IMG/VR virus record: IMGVR_UViG_3300037502_002729
Location: 43,343-107,342 of that record
Direction: 5' to 3' (one strand)
DNA: 64,000 nucleotides
Source: a virus
The position numbers and the translations under genes were made by a program. The notes beneath the pieces are model-generated. The model was not told the origin of the DNA. It was given only the letters and a program-made list of their open reading frames with translations, and searched no databases. This document shows positions 1 through 7,200 of this stretch, piece by piece. The first letter of the stretch is position 1. Every line of letters begins with the position of its first letter.

Positions 1-1
1 T

Positions 2-469
2 GTCACAACAACAGAAATAGCCACTCATATTCAATTTTTAAAGCATTCTGTGGCATTATTAGCAGAGAATGCAGAATCAGCAAGATATAAGGAATTAAAA
101 GAAGATAAATTCTATTTGCCAAAAGATTGGCTTGAGTTTGGAGAAAAAGGTAAATTTTGGTATGATACATTAAATGCTCAAAGTGAGAAATTGAATAAAA
201 TGTATCATAATTGTTTTAAAGATTTGGTTGAAGCAGGAGTGCCAAAAGCAAGAGCAAAGGAATCTGCTAGATTTTTCAAGATGTATAACTCACAGCTAAA
301 TAGTAATAAGTTCCTATCATTTGATGGGTTTGTCCAAATCTACAAGAAAAGATGTTTGGAATCACCATCACAATATGAGATTGGTAATGTTGTTGAACAA
401 ATGCTTAATCAGATTAAAGAAATACCTGGAAACCCATTTAAATATTCATTAAAAGCATTTGGCTTATAA
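2..469 (+). CDS. thyX: Flavin-dependent thymidylate synthase ThyX-like, 3' part
   Basis: The reading frame is open from the window edge, so the N-terminus is missing and no real start is visible. ThyX makes dTMP from dUMP using FAD and methylene-tetrahydrofolate. The visible protein has a segment resembling the ThyX signature (HIQFLKH, then AENAESARY and FYLP), a helical middle, and a C-terminal stretch ARAKESARFF followed by SQYEIGNVVEQM, which matches the usual 'ARxxLP...QxEIRxxA' layout. The canonical RHRx7S motif is not intact: KHS stands where RHR is expected and the spacing to NAESARY is shifted, so catalytic competence is uncertain. It fits with the dUTPase elsewhere in the window as a phage dTMP supply pathway. 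The family call rests on hand comparison. Confidence 0.65.
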   Translation, partial: VTTTEIATHIQFLKHSVALLAENAESARYKELKEDKFYLPKDWLEFGEKGKFWYDTLNAQSEKLNKMYHNCFKDLVEAGVPKARAKESARFFKMYNSQLNSNKFLSFDGFVQIYKKRCLESPSQYEIGNVVEQMLNQIKEIPGNPFKYSLKAFGL

Positions 470-470
470 A

Positions 471-501
471 AAAAAGGGCTTATATCACTATAAGCCCTTT
501 T
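471..501. terminator. Bidirectional hairpin terminator
   Basis: A perfect 13-bp stem (472-484 pairing with 489-501, loop TCAC) has an A run on its left arm and a T run on its right arm. It lies between the convergent thyX-like gene and the holin-like gene and can stop transcription in both directions. Confidence 0.85.
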
Positions 502-519
502 CTATTTTGGCAAATTTGA

Positions 520-741
520 TTATTTACCTTTTTTTGCAACTTTTGGAGTTTCAACTGGTGTTTCAGTAGGTGTAATAACTGGGGTTTTTGAGATAAAAGA
601 CCACACAGCACCAATTAATGTAGAAAGACCACCAATGATTTCAGTTACAACTGTTTCATCAACAAGGCCTTTTGTAACTAGAATACCACCAAAGAATGTA
701 AGTAAATGTCTAACAACTCCTAGAATCTGTTCTTTAGTCAT
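520..741 (-). CDS. Putative holin, Pam3-gp28-like
   Basis: A 73-residue protein starting at MTKEQILGVVRHLLTFFGG. Two short hydrophobic segments (about residues 8-25 and 32-50) are separated by GLVDE and followed by a Thr/Pro-rich and then basic C-terminal tail (TPTETPVETPKVAKKGK). This 'EQILG..RH.LTF.GG...KG' layout recalls the small Pam3-gp28-type putative phage holins. A start 12 codons upstream (777) is open, but it would add a Lys-rich leader and run into the palindromic promoter region, so 741 is preferred. Holins release endolysin through the inner membrane, and the M23 and GH73 enzymes nearby fit that role. Confidence 0.65.
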   Translation of the reverse strand: MTKEQILGVVRHLLTFFGGILVTKGLVDETVVTEIIGGLSTLIGAVWSFISKTPVITPTETPVETPKVAKKGK

Positions 742-768
742 TTGTTTTTTTTTTAAAAAAATGTTTAG

Positions 769-788
769 ATATAACAATATTGTTATAT
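769..788. promoter_or_regulatory. 20-bp perfect palindrome in divergent promoter region
   Basis: ATATAACAATATTGTTATAT is self-complementary over all 20 bases and sits between the divergent starts at 741 and 819. It overlaps a second palindromic AT stretch holding TATTTATA. It looks like a repressor operator or a bidirectional promoter element; no regulator is assigned. Confidence 0.5.
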
Positions 789-793
789 TTATA
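786..793 (+). promoter_or_regulatory. TATTTATA late-promoter-like octamer
   Basis: The octamer lies 25 nt before the ATG at 819 and is embedded in a palindromic context (TATATTTATAAATATA), so it could work in both directions. Confidence 0.4.
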
Positions 794-818
794 AATATAT
801 AAAAAATTGTAAAAATTT

Positions 819-2396
819 ATGAATAGTTTTAATTTATTTAGATTAGATGAGGGTGCAGCTAGGAAACCAAAATATATTTCAGAAAATGAATTCCAATTTG
901 TTTATGATTGTATTAAGGGAAAATATAAGAGTATTGTAAGTGAGGCAGATAAAGATAAATTGCGGGACAAAATATTAAGTTATTTGACTGTAGAAACTAC
1001 TTTTGAGGAAAATGTTAATTATGGTAATTGTGAAGCTGCTATGGCATATATTAAAAAATTAAAAAAAGATAATCCTAATAGTGAAGATTTATCAAAAGTT
1101 CAATTATTTTGTAGTACAGTACCAAAATTTATGAATGAATGGATTCAAAAAATATTTGACAATATTGTACAAGAAAAAAACTACCTTCTTCGTAAAAATT
1201 TCATTTCATTACATATAGATATTTTTATTGATTTTTTTACAAATAGGGAAAGCGCAGATATTGTTAAAAAAACACCAAAAAGTTCACTTTATGATAGTTT
1301 GGTTGTATTGTATGATTCAAAATTTGATAAAAAAAATAGTTTAATCTCATTTGAATTTAATAATGAAACTAAAAATTTTATATTTAAATTATTAAAAATT
1401 TATTTAGGTATTAACCAAAAAAATCAACCTAAAAGTAAAACTTATGGGCATAATGATTGTAGAAGGTTAGATACAACAATTAGAAAACTTTTATGTGCAA
1501 TAACTCATAGTAGACGGTCCCCAGATTATTTTAAATTTGAAAGAGGGTTTGAACATTCAAATCAATTTAAACCATTTAAAGGTGGTATTGCTTATAATAT
1601 ATCCACAATTGATGATTTAAATGCTGCTGGACAAATTGAAAAATATAGTGATGAAAAAGAAGAATCTATTACTCAACAAAAAGTATATGTTGGATATATT
1701 AATTTATTAAAAATAATGTTAGCAAGTGATAGTATTAAAGAATTATATAAAAATTGCCATCAAGAAAATGAAAACTATACTAATTGCAAAGTTAATAATT
1801 CAAAGGTTAAAGAAGAAGTTAGAGAAATTTTTAATAATACAGTTTTTTTACAAATAATTAATAATGAAAAAATGACAAAAGGTGATGTAATGGTGACTAA
1901 TCCTGTTTCTTTATGTAGAAATTATGAAGAAAATGTTTTAGTTAAAGATGATATTTTAGAATTAAAATACTTCACCATAAAGGATATTGTAGATAAAGAT
2001 TATATTGTTCATATAACAAGAATATTAGAACCAGATTTTAAAAAAATATATGCCAATATTGATTATAATACTTTTATTAAAAATAATGGAGGTGATTCTA
2101 ATTTTTTTATTAAATTTTTTAAAGAATTAATCTCTACTATAATAGAGATTTCCCAAGAAAAAATTGAAAAAGATTTTGAACAAATTAAAAATACATTTTC
2201 AAACTTAAATGGTTTAATAATTGCAGGACCAAAGTATGTTAAAAATGAAAATTGGAGAATTTTTATAGATAGGGGTACTGGTAAACAAAGAGGTATTGGT
2301 GTGGCTATTAATGTAGAGTTACCACCAGATTTTGCAACTAAAGCAAGAGATATTTATTATGTTAAATCAAGGAATCTTTTCTGTTTCAAAAACTAA
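819..2396 (+). CDS. Hypothetical protein, 525 aa
   Basis: I do not recognise this protein. It is rich in Lys, Asn and Ile, has no signal peptide or membrane segment, and looks like a soluble cytoplasmic protein of mixed helix and strand. A few cysteines are scattered (for example NYGNCEAAM, LFCSTVP, GHNDCRRLD) without a clear zinc-ligand spacing. The C-terminus (RIFIDRGTGKQRGIGVAINVELPPD) is the best conserved-looking part. Base composition is even more AT-rich than the neighbours, with long A/T runs. It overlaps the end of the convergent holin-like gene by four bases and faces the lysis genes, so it was possibly inserted there. Its size and intact frame make it a real gene; its function is unknown. 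Confidence 0.7.
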   Translation: MNSFNLFRLDEGAARKPKYISENEFQFVYDCIKGKYKSIVSEADKDKLRDKILSYLTVETTFEENVNYGNCEAAMAYIKKLKKDNPNSEDLSKVQLFCSTVPKFMNEWIQKIFDNIVQEKNYLLRKNFISLHIDIFIDFFTNRESADIVKKTPKSSLYDSLVVLYDSKFDKKNSLISFEFNNETKNFIFKLLKIYLGINQKNQPKSKTYGHNDCRRLDTTIRKLLCAITHSRRSPDYFKFERGFEHSNQFKPFKGGIAYNISTIDDLNAAGQIEKYSDEKEESITQQKVYVGYINLLKIMLASDSIKELYKNCHQENENYTNCKVNNSKVKEEVREIFNNTVFLQIINNEKMTKGDVMVTNPVSLCRNYEENVLVKDDILELKYFTIKDIVDKDYIVHITRILEPDFKKIYANIDYNTFIKNNGGDSNFFIKFFKELISTIIEISQEKIEKDFEQIKNTFSNLNGLIIAGPKYVKNENWRIFIDRGTGKQRGIGVAINVELPPDFATKARDIYYVKSRNLFCFKN

Positions 2397-2626
2397 TTAT
2401 TCTTTTTTGCATTAAAAACTTCTGCAAACTTTTCACTTGCAACAAAACCTAATCCAGCAATTGCCAACCAAACCAAACCTTCAAAAACATAGTTAGTTAT
2501 TGTAAAATCTGAAAATAAATCAACAATTGATGCAAATATGATTGTCATTGATGCTGAAATACCTATTGATCTTTTACTTGAAATTTCCCCATTTGCTGTC
2601 AATAATGATTTAAAAAACTTTTTCAT
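2393..2626 (-). CDS. Small two-TM membrane protein, candidate holin
   Basis: A 77-residue protein with a basic N-terminus (MKKFFKSLL), two hydrophobic stretches (about residues 24-40 and 48-64) and a charged C-terminus (KFAEVFNAKKNN). The phrase NGEISSKRSIG before the first membrane segment is common in small phage holin-like proteins. The start overlaps the stop of the upstream M23 endopeptidase gene by four bases, so the two are translationally coupled, as expected for a holin-endolysin pair. It is the second holin-like gene in the first 3 kb; one may be an antiholin. Confidence 0.65.
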   Translation of the reverse strand: MKKFFKSLLTANGEISSKRSIGISASMTIIFASIVDLFSDFTITNYVFEGLVWLAIAGLGFVASEKFAEVFNAKKNN

Positions 2627-3789
2627 TTCATAATACTAATTATTCTATTTATTTCAGTTATTAGTTGTTTTGATATAATCTTATTTTCAAATTTATAAGG
2701 TTCAGTAAATGATTTTGATATATTTGACAATGAAAAATCATAAGGTTGATTTAATGAATTTGTAATATTTGATGATGAGAAATCATAAGGGCTAACAAAT
2801 GACTTTGTTTGTGATGTGGTTGGAAAAGTATATCCTGTATCAACATCATCATTTTTAGAGAATTTATATGGTTCTGATTGTTTTTTTTGTTTTTCTTTTA
2901 GTTTTATTTTAGATGTTAGCCCTAAAGTAACTGTTACATCAATATATGAATTTTCTTGTGAAAAACTAGCAATTAAGTCTCCTAATACTGCATTTTTTTT
3001 ATTAAAGTTTATATCTTCTGAGCATATTTTTACTATATAATTTTTTGAATTATGAGAAACTGATATTTTATGGCAATTACTAGATGATGTGTTATTTACC
3101 TTACATGTTTTGAATTTACAATAAAATTTTGTAGCATCAGGGTTATACATGTAATCACTACTAAAATTATCTTCACTAGAATTAAATGAATTTTGAATAA
3201 TACTACCTATTTCTGTTAAACTATAATTTGGTTTGTCCTTTACTGATTCAACAGTTATATTATTTTTTGTATTTTTTCCACTAAAATCATATGAATCATC
3301 TTTTAGTTTTTGACTAAAATCATATGAATCATATTTAACTATAGGTTCATTATTAACATCTTTTGGTATTAGTTGCCCACTTATCACATCTTCAGGATTC
3401 AAAAATTCCCCCCTTCTAATTACTTCAAAATGTAGATGAGCACCAGTTGTATGACCTTTACCAGGGTCATTTTGATCACCCCCACTTAATCCAATAAGTT
3501 GACCAACTTTAACAACATCTTTAGGCTTAACTAACACTTTTCTCAAATGACAATATTTTGTAACAATATCATCATTATGTTTTATCTTAATGAATCCACC
3601 ACAAGTACTCCTATTTGGATCACTATCTATAACAACCCCATCTGCTGGGGCAAAAACTTCAGTTCCAGATTTAACACCAATGTCTAAACCTTTGTGTTTT
3701 TTATTACCCCTAACTGCATTAAATTTAGAGGTTATTAGACTTTTTTGATAGTTCTTTATTGGTGGATATAGAATATTTTCAATCAACAT
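2623..3789 (-). CDS. M23-family peptidoglycan endopeptidase with C-terminal repeats
   Basis: Residues about 25-135 form a LytM/M23 zinc endopeptidase domain: HKGLD (His32, Asp36), His81 in YCHL, and HLHFE (His118, His120) supply the zinc and catalytic residues, with the usual GxxIGLSG turn before them. Such enzymes cut peptide cross-links in peptidoglycan. The remaining 250 residues are unlike the catalytic part and carry a degenerate motif (Y-D-F-S or Y-K-F) at least six times: twice near residues 155-170 and four times in the last 80 residues. These could be wall-binding or virion-anchoring repeats. There is no signal peptide, so it may be a holin-dependent endolysin or a virion lysin. It is coupled to the holin-like gene downstream, and a TATTTATA element lies 17 nt before the start. 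Confidence 0.8.
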   Translation of the reverse strand: MLIENILYPPIKNYQKSLITSKFNAVRGNKKHKGLDIGVKSGTEVFAPADGVVIDSDPNRSTCGGFIKIKHNDDIVTKYCHLRKVLVKPKDVVKVGQLIGLSGGDQNDPGKGHTTGAHLHFEVIRRGEFLNPEDVISGQLIPKDVNNEPIVKYDSYDFSQKLKDDSYDFSGKNTKNNITVESVKDKPNYSLTEIGSIIQNSFNSSEDNFSSDYMYNPDATKFYCKFKTCKVNNTSSSNCHKISVSHNSKNYIVKICSEDINFNKKNAVLGDLIASFSQENSYIDVTVTLGLTSKIKLKEKQKKQSEPYKFSKNDDVDTGYTFPTTSQTKSFVSPYDFSSSNITNSLNQPYDFSLSNISKSFTEPYKFENKIISKQLITEINRIISIMK

Positions 3790-3806
3790 AATTTATATAT
3801 TTTATA

Positions 3807-3814
3807 TATAAATA
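3807..3814 (-). promoter_or_regulatory. TATTTATA late-promoter-like octamer
   Basis: On the - strand the octamer reads TATTTATA and ends 17 nt upstream of the M23 start codon, in the short gap between the glucosaminidase and M23 genes. Confidence 0.5.
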
Positions 3815-3824
3815 TAGTAAATGA

Positions 3825-4430
3825 TTAAACTATTTTTTTAACATCAATCAAATCACATAATTTTTTTTGGTATTCATCAATATTTCTACTTTCTTTTAAT
3901 TGTTTTAGTAATTTTAAGTCCTTATTTATTATGTGTTGATTTTCATTTATTATCTTCTTAACATAATGGACATATGTTTTATTTTCAGCATATATTCTAT
4001 ACAAGAAATCAAAATAATCATCCCTTGACTTTTCTTTATTTCTAAATAAAAATTCTTGAAATAATTTATAATCTTTAACACTATCTATCCAGCAATTATA
4101 AGTTGAATAATTTTTATTAACCCCTACTGCAACAGTTGGTCTTCTTTCAGGGTAACGCATACCAAATAGATTGTTGTTTTCAACAAAAATTTGACTAGAC
4201 ATATATCCACTTTCTAATATTGCTTGGGCAAAAACAATGTCTGGATATTTTATATTATTTTCAAGAATTTCAAAATATAGAAAAACTAATTCAACATTAT
4301 TTTCCTCCATTAATTTTGCTTCATCTATTTTCAAAGAGGGAATTTTATTTTGTTGAGGTTTAAAACCTACTACTTGCCCAAATAAGCAAATATTTCCAAT
4401 TACACATATTGTGTATAATATTTTTTTCAT
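3825..4430 (-). CDS. Secreted GH73-type N-acetylglucosaminidase (FlgJ-like)
   Basis: A 201-residue protein beginning with a signal peptide-like segment (MKKILYTICVIGNICLFGQ). The mature part has the glucosaminidase signature: FAQAILESGYMSS with candidate catalytic Glu73, then NNNLFGMRYP and a tyrosine-rich YSTYNCWIDSVKDY segment. The family hydrolyses the GlcNAc-MurNAc bond in peptidoglycan. The signal peptide means it could reach the periplasm without a holin. With the M23 enzyme and the two holin-like proteins it forms a lysis cassette. A weak AT-rich promoter region precedes it, but no exact TATTTATA lies at the usual spacing, and the tmRNA lies just upstream on the same strand. Confidence 0.8.
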   Translation of the reverse strand: MKKILYTICVIGNICLFGQVVGFKPQQNKIPSLKIDEAKLMEENNVELVFLYFEILENNIKYPDIVFAQAILESGYMSSQIFVENNNLFGMRYPERRPTVAVGVNKNYSTYNCWIDSVKDYKLFQEFLFRNKEKSRDDYFDFLYRIYAENKTYVHYVKKIINENQHIINKDLKLLKQLKESRNIDEYQKKLCDLIDVKKIV

Positions 4431-4491
4431 AAAATTATTTTTAAAGTTTTATATAATAAAATAGAAGAGTCATATAATATGACTCTTCATT

Positions 4492-4913
4492 TGGTGGAGA
4501 CGCAGGGAATTGAACCCTGGTCTTGCTCGTAATTAAGTAAATAGACTACATGTTTATTCCATAGATTCTGTATGGACACATAAGACAGTTCATATTTTGC
4601 CATTTGATCTGCCAACTGTGGAGGGTTCACTTCTGCTATTTGCATAGACTAACAGGTAGCACCCCTAACCAAAACCTTTGACACAATAAGTAGTATCACA
4701 CTATGAGGCTTCTGTTCCTAGGTTATATGCCCACCGACCTGGGGTTGTTATGACTACTAAGCCGCAACAACAGCATCTTCACGTACAAGACCTAAAGTTG
4801 CTAAAGTTTCTAAAGTGTTGCCATTTAAAGGCTTGAACCAGTTGTTAATGAGGTTAATTCAGCCCCAACATGCCTACTTACACAATCCACGCCAATCGAT
4901 ACCTTTCGTCCCC
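4492..4913 (-). ncRNA. ssrA: Transfer-messenger RNA (tmRNA)
   Basis: The - strand begins GGGGACG (4913-4907) and ends CGTCTCCACCA (4492), giving a 7-bp acceptor stem with one G-U pair, discriminator A and encoded CCA. Just inside the 3' end is a T arm, CAGGG-TTCAATT-CCCTG. An internal tag frame, read on the - strand, ends VREDAVVAA followed by tandem TAG stops (first stop 4759-4757); the upstream in-frame residues include NGNTLETLATLGL, so the resume codon cannot be fixed by eye. tmRNA with SmpB rescues stalled ribosomes and tags nascent proteins for Clp-type proteolysis. The 422-nt length is normal for one-piece tmRNA. The tag ending VAA differs from the ALAA ending I recall for Bacteroides. 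Confidence 0.9.
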
Positions 4914-5055
4914 TTGTCTTTGTATAAATACCTCACTTGTTTTGAGAATACAAATATACATCCCTTTTTTTGATTTTCCAAATGTTTTTATATAAATTTT
5001 ATTAGAAGTTTACAAAAATTATTTTTATATTTGCATTTAATAAAAACAAAAAACT

Positions 5056-5916
5056 ATGTTAGTAGCACATATGCCAATTCCAAAATCAAATCTTATTGAT
5101 TCTATATTTTCTTTATTGAAAAAAAATAATGGGAAATTTAAATCAGAGAAACAATCTAATTTTTTAATAACTCAATTAAAAATGCATAATGGGTTTTTAG
5201 GTTATGTTAATAATGGCAAAATAAAAAATCCTATATTTGTTGAATATGATAAATATGGTATTACAAAACTATTAAAGAAATTAACTGGTTCAAATATGAT
5301 TGAAATTATTTTTGAGAGGAATGCACAAAGTGAATTACATCCTAAAGATGTTATAATGCTAAAAAAAATTGAATCAATTTTGATTGAGCAACAACCAAAA
5401 GAAACTATTACAAATAAAAAACAATATAGGTTATCAACATATGAACTTGCAAAAAATGTATATAGTTTAGCAAAAAACAATAATGGACTTTTTAAGTCAG
5501 AGGCACAAGGAAATTTCTTGATTGAACAACTAAATTTATCTGATGGATATTTGGGTCAAACAAATGGGATTAAGTATAAAAACCCAATTTTTGCAGAATA
5601 CAATAAGGAGGGTATTACAAAGATATATAAACAAATGGCTGCTTCAACTAAGGTTGAAATAATTTTTGAGAGAAAAGTTGAAGGTGAGTTGACATCTCTT
5701 GAGGTTAAAGCCCTAGCTTCTTATAAAAGGAAATTGAAAAAACTTGAAAAGGAATTGAAGGAAAGAATGACATCTTTTTTGACTGGGGATTTCAATAGTA
5801 GTGGGGATCCTTCAACATATACAGAAGATATCATTGAAATGTATAATAGGGATAATGATGTGAAAATAAAAGCCATTGAACATATTAAAAGTGAGATTGC
5901 CAAACTTGAAAAATAG
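5056..5916 (+). CDS. Protein with an internally duplicated domain, 286 aa
   Basis: The family is unrecognised. Two homologous segments of about 85 residues lie in tandem (about 12-100 and 130-215). Each contains an S-L-x-K-x-N-N-G-x-F-K-S-E phrase, then NFLI-x-QL, G-Y/F-LG, K-NPIF-x-EY and a final E-IIFER. A charged coiled-coil-like tail (KRKLKKLEKELKERM) follows, then a helical end. It is soluble, with no membrane segment. The start at 5056 is preceded by an A-rich stretch (aataaaaacaaaaaact); an alternative Met is at residue 6. It lies just upstream of the first LRR-like cluster, separated by a TATTTATA promoter. The duplication suggests a two-site binding protein; no function can be assigned. 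Confidence 0.75.
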   Translation: MLVAHMPIPKSNLIDSIFSLLKKNNGKFKSEKQSNFLITQLKMHNGFLGYVNNGKIKNPIFVEYDKYGITKLLKKLTGSNMIEIIFERNAQSELHPKDVIMLKKIESILIEQQPKETITNKKQYRLSTYELAKNVYSLAKNNNGLFKSEAQGNFLIEQLNLSDGYLGQTNGIKYKNPIFAEYNKEGITKIYKQMAASTKVEIIFERKVEGELTSLEVKALASYKRKLKKLEKELKERMTSFLTGDFNSSGDPSTYTEDIIEMYNRDNDVKIKAIEHIKSEIAKLEK

Positions 5917-5926
5917 TTTGGTTGTA

Positions 5927-5934
5927 TATTTATA
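5927..5934 (+). promoter_or_regulatory. TATTTATA late-promoter-like octamer
   Basis: The octamer ends 18 nt before the start of the first LRR-like gene. The two following LRR-like genes have no copy of their own, so the three probably share this promoter. Confidence 0.5.
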
Positions 5935-5952
5935 ATTGAAATTAACTATGCA

Positions 5953-6357
5953 ATGGAAAAAGAAAAACTAAAAAAAATATTTGAATTCATTGAAGAGAAG
6001 GAAGGGCATAAATTTCCAATTATATGGAAATTAATTAATAATATCCCATTTACAAAAGAAGAATTAAATATTGAAGGTGATTTGGATTTATCATACACTA
6101 CTAAAATAACCTCTTTACCCCAAGGCTTGAGAATTGAAGGTGATTTTTATATTGATTATTCATATGTTGAACTACCAAAAGGATTAGAAGTTGGTGGTGA
6201 TGTGTATGTAACAGGCACATACTTGGAGGATTACACAAAGGAACAGGTAATGACAATGATTTATCCTGGTTTTATAAAAGGTGATTTAATTTATAATATG
6301 GGTGATTCTTATGAGAATGATGGGGATGAGGATGAAAATGATGATGGGTTTCTATAA
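5953..6357 (+). CDS. LRR-like solenoid paralog 1, 134 aa
   Basis: This is the first of eighteen paralogs. The family architecture is an N-terminal helical cap (MEKEKLKKIFEFIEEKEGH, then W-K-x-x-N-N-I-P), a run of ~20-residue repeats of the type 'LPxGLxVxGDLxLxxT', and a C-terminal cap (Y-T-x-E-x-x-x-M-I-x-PGFIKG). This copy has three to four repeats. After the cap it carries an extra acidic tail (NDGDEDENDDGFL) missing from most paralogs. The repeats recall leucine-rich repeats, with alternating LP turns and G-D-L-x-L strands, but match no LRR subclass I can name. There is no signal peptide, so it is probably cytoplasmic or packaged in the virion. Confidence 0.85.
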   Translation: MEKEKLKKIFEFIEEKEGHKFPIIWKLINNIPFTKEELNIEGDLDLSYTTKITSLPQGLRIEGDFYIDYSYVELPKGLEVGGDVYVTGTYLEDYTKEQVMTMIYPGFIKGDLIYNMGDSYENDGDEDENDDGFL

Positions 6358-6369
6358 ATTAAAAATACA

Positions 6370-6747
6370 ATGAAAAAAGAACAATTAAAAAGAATATTTG
6401 AATTCATTGAAGAGAAGGAAGGGCATAATGTACCATTTTTATGGAAATTTAAAAATAATATACCATTAACAGAAAAAGATTTGAATGTTAATGGTGATTT
6501 GAATTTATCTGATTCAAAAATAAAATCATTACCAGAAGGTTTAAAAGTTGGTGGTGATTTGTATTTAGATGGTTCATATGTGGAATCATTACCAAAAGGA
6601 TTAGAGGTTTATGGAGATTTATATATAGCAGATACAGTCTTAGCCTCTAAATCTAATGATGATTTAATAGTAATGATAAAACCTGGATTTATAAAAGGAG
6701 AAATAATAAATAATGAAGAAGAATATGATGAAGGATATGATGATTGA
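6370..6747 (+). CDS. LRR-like solenoid paralog 2, 125 aa
   Basis: It starts 12 nt after paralog 1 without a promoter motif, so it is probably cotranscribed. The N-cap is nearly identical to paralog 1 (KRIFEFIEEKEGHNVPFLWK). Three repeats follow (SLPEGLKVGGDLYLDGS and similar), then the C-cap IKPGFIKGEI and an acidic tail NNEEEYDEGYDD. Acidic tails on paralogs 1 and 2 set this cluster apart from the other two. Confidence 0.85.
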   Translation: MKKEQLKRIFEFIEEKEGHNVPFLWKFKNNIPLTEKDLNVNGDLNLSDSKIKSLPEGLKVGGDLYLDGSYVESLPKGLEVYGDLYIADTVLASKSNDDLIVMIKPGFIKGEIINNEEEYDEGYDD

Positions 6748-6764
6748 TTTAAATTAAAAATAAA

Positions 6765-7175
6765 ATGGAAAAAGAACAATTAAAAAGAATATTTGAATTC
6801 CTTGAAGAGAAGGATAACAAGAGAGTACCCCTAACATGGAAATTAATCAATGATTTTGATTCAATAGATGATAAAGATTTATTTTATGATGATAATTTTG
6901 ATTTATATGGTGCAAGAGTAAAAAGATTACCAGACAATTTTACTGTTAAAGGATATCTTGATTTAAGATTGACAAAAATAAAAACTCTCCCAGATAATTT
7001 AACTGTTGATGGTGATTTATACCTAACGGCTTTAGAAATAGATTCAGTTCCAAAAAATCTAAAAGCACACTCAATGTTTGCAAAATACACAACTCTATCT
7101 GAAAAATATTCATACAAAGAAATTAAGGATATGATAAAAGAAAAGGGTGGTGAAGTTAAGTTTTTAACAATTTAA
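6765..7175 (+). CDS. LRR-like solenoid paralog 3, divergent, 136 aa
   Basis: The N-cap is conserved (MEKEQLKRIFEFLEEKDNK), but the repeats are divergent (RLPDNFTVKGYLDLRLT, TLPDNLTVDGDLYLTAL). The usual PGFIKG C-cap is replaced by EIKDMIKEKGGEVKFLTI. It is the least typical + strand member and closes the first cluster. It lies 17 nt after paralog 2 and is followed by the promoter of the peptidase gene. Confidence 0.8.
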   Translation: MEKEQLKRIFEFLEEKDNKRVPLTWKLINDFDSIDDKDLFYDDNFDLYGARVKRLPDNFTVKGYLDLRLTKIKTLPDNLTVDGDLYLTALEIDSVPKNLKAHSMFAKYTTLSEKYSYKEIKDMIKEKGGEVKFLTI

Positions 7176-7182
7176 TTACCTA

Positions 7183-7190
7183 TATTTATA
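7183..7190 (+). promoter_or_regulatory. TATTTATA late-promoter-like octamer
   Basis: The octamer is followed by gaaaaaaaat and then the ATG at 7201, a spacing of 10 nt. This is the shortest exact-match spacing seen and implies an almost leaderless transcript if the octamer is a -10 element. Confidence 0.55.
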
Positions 7191-7200
7191 GAAAAAAAAT

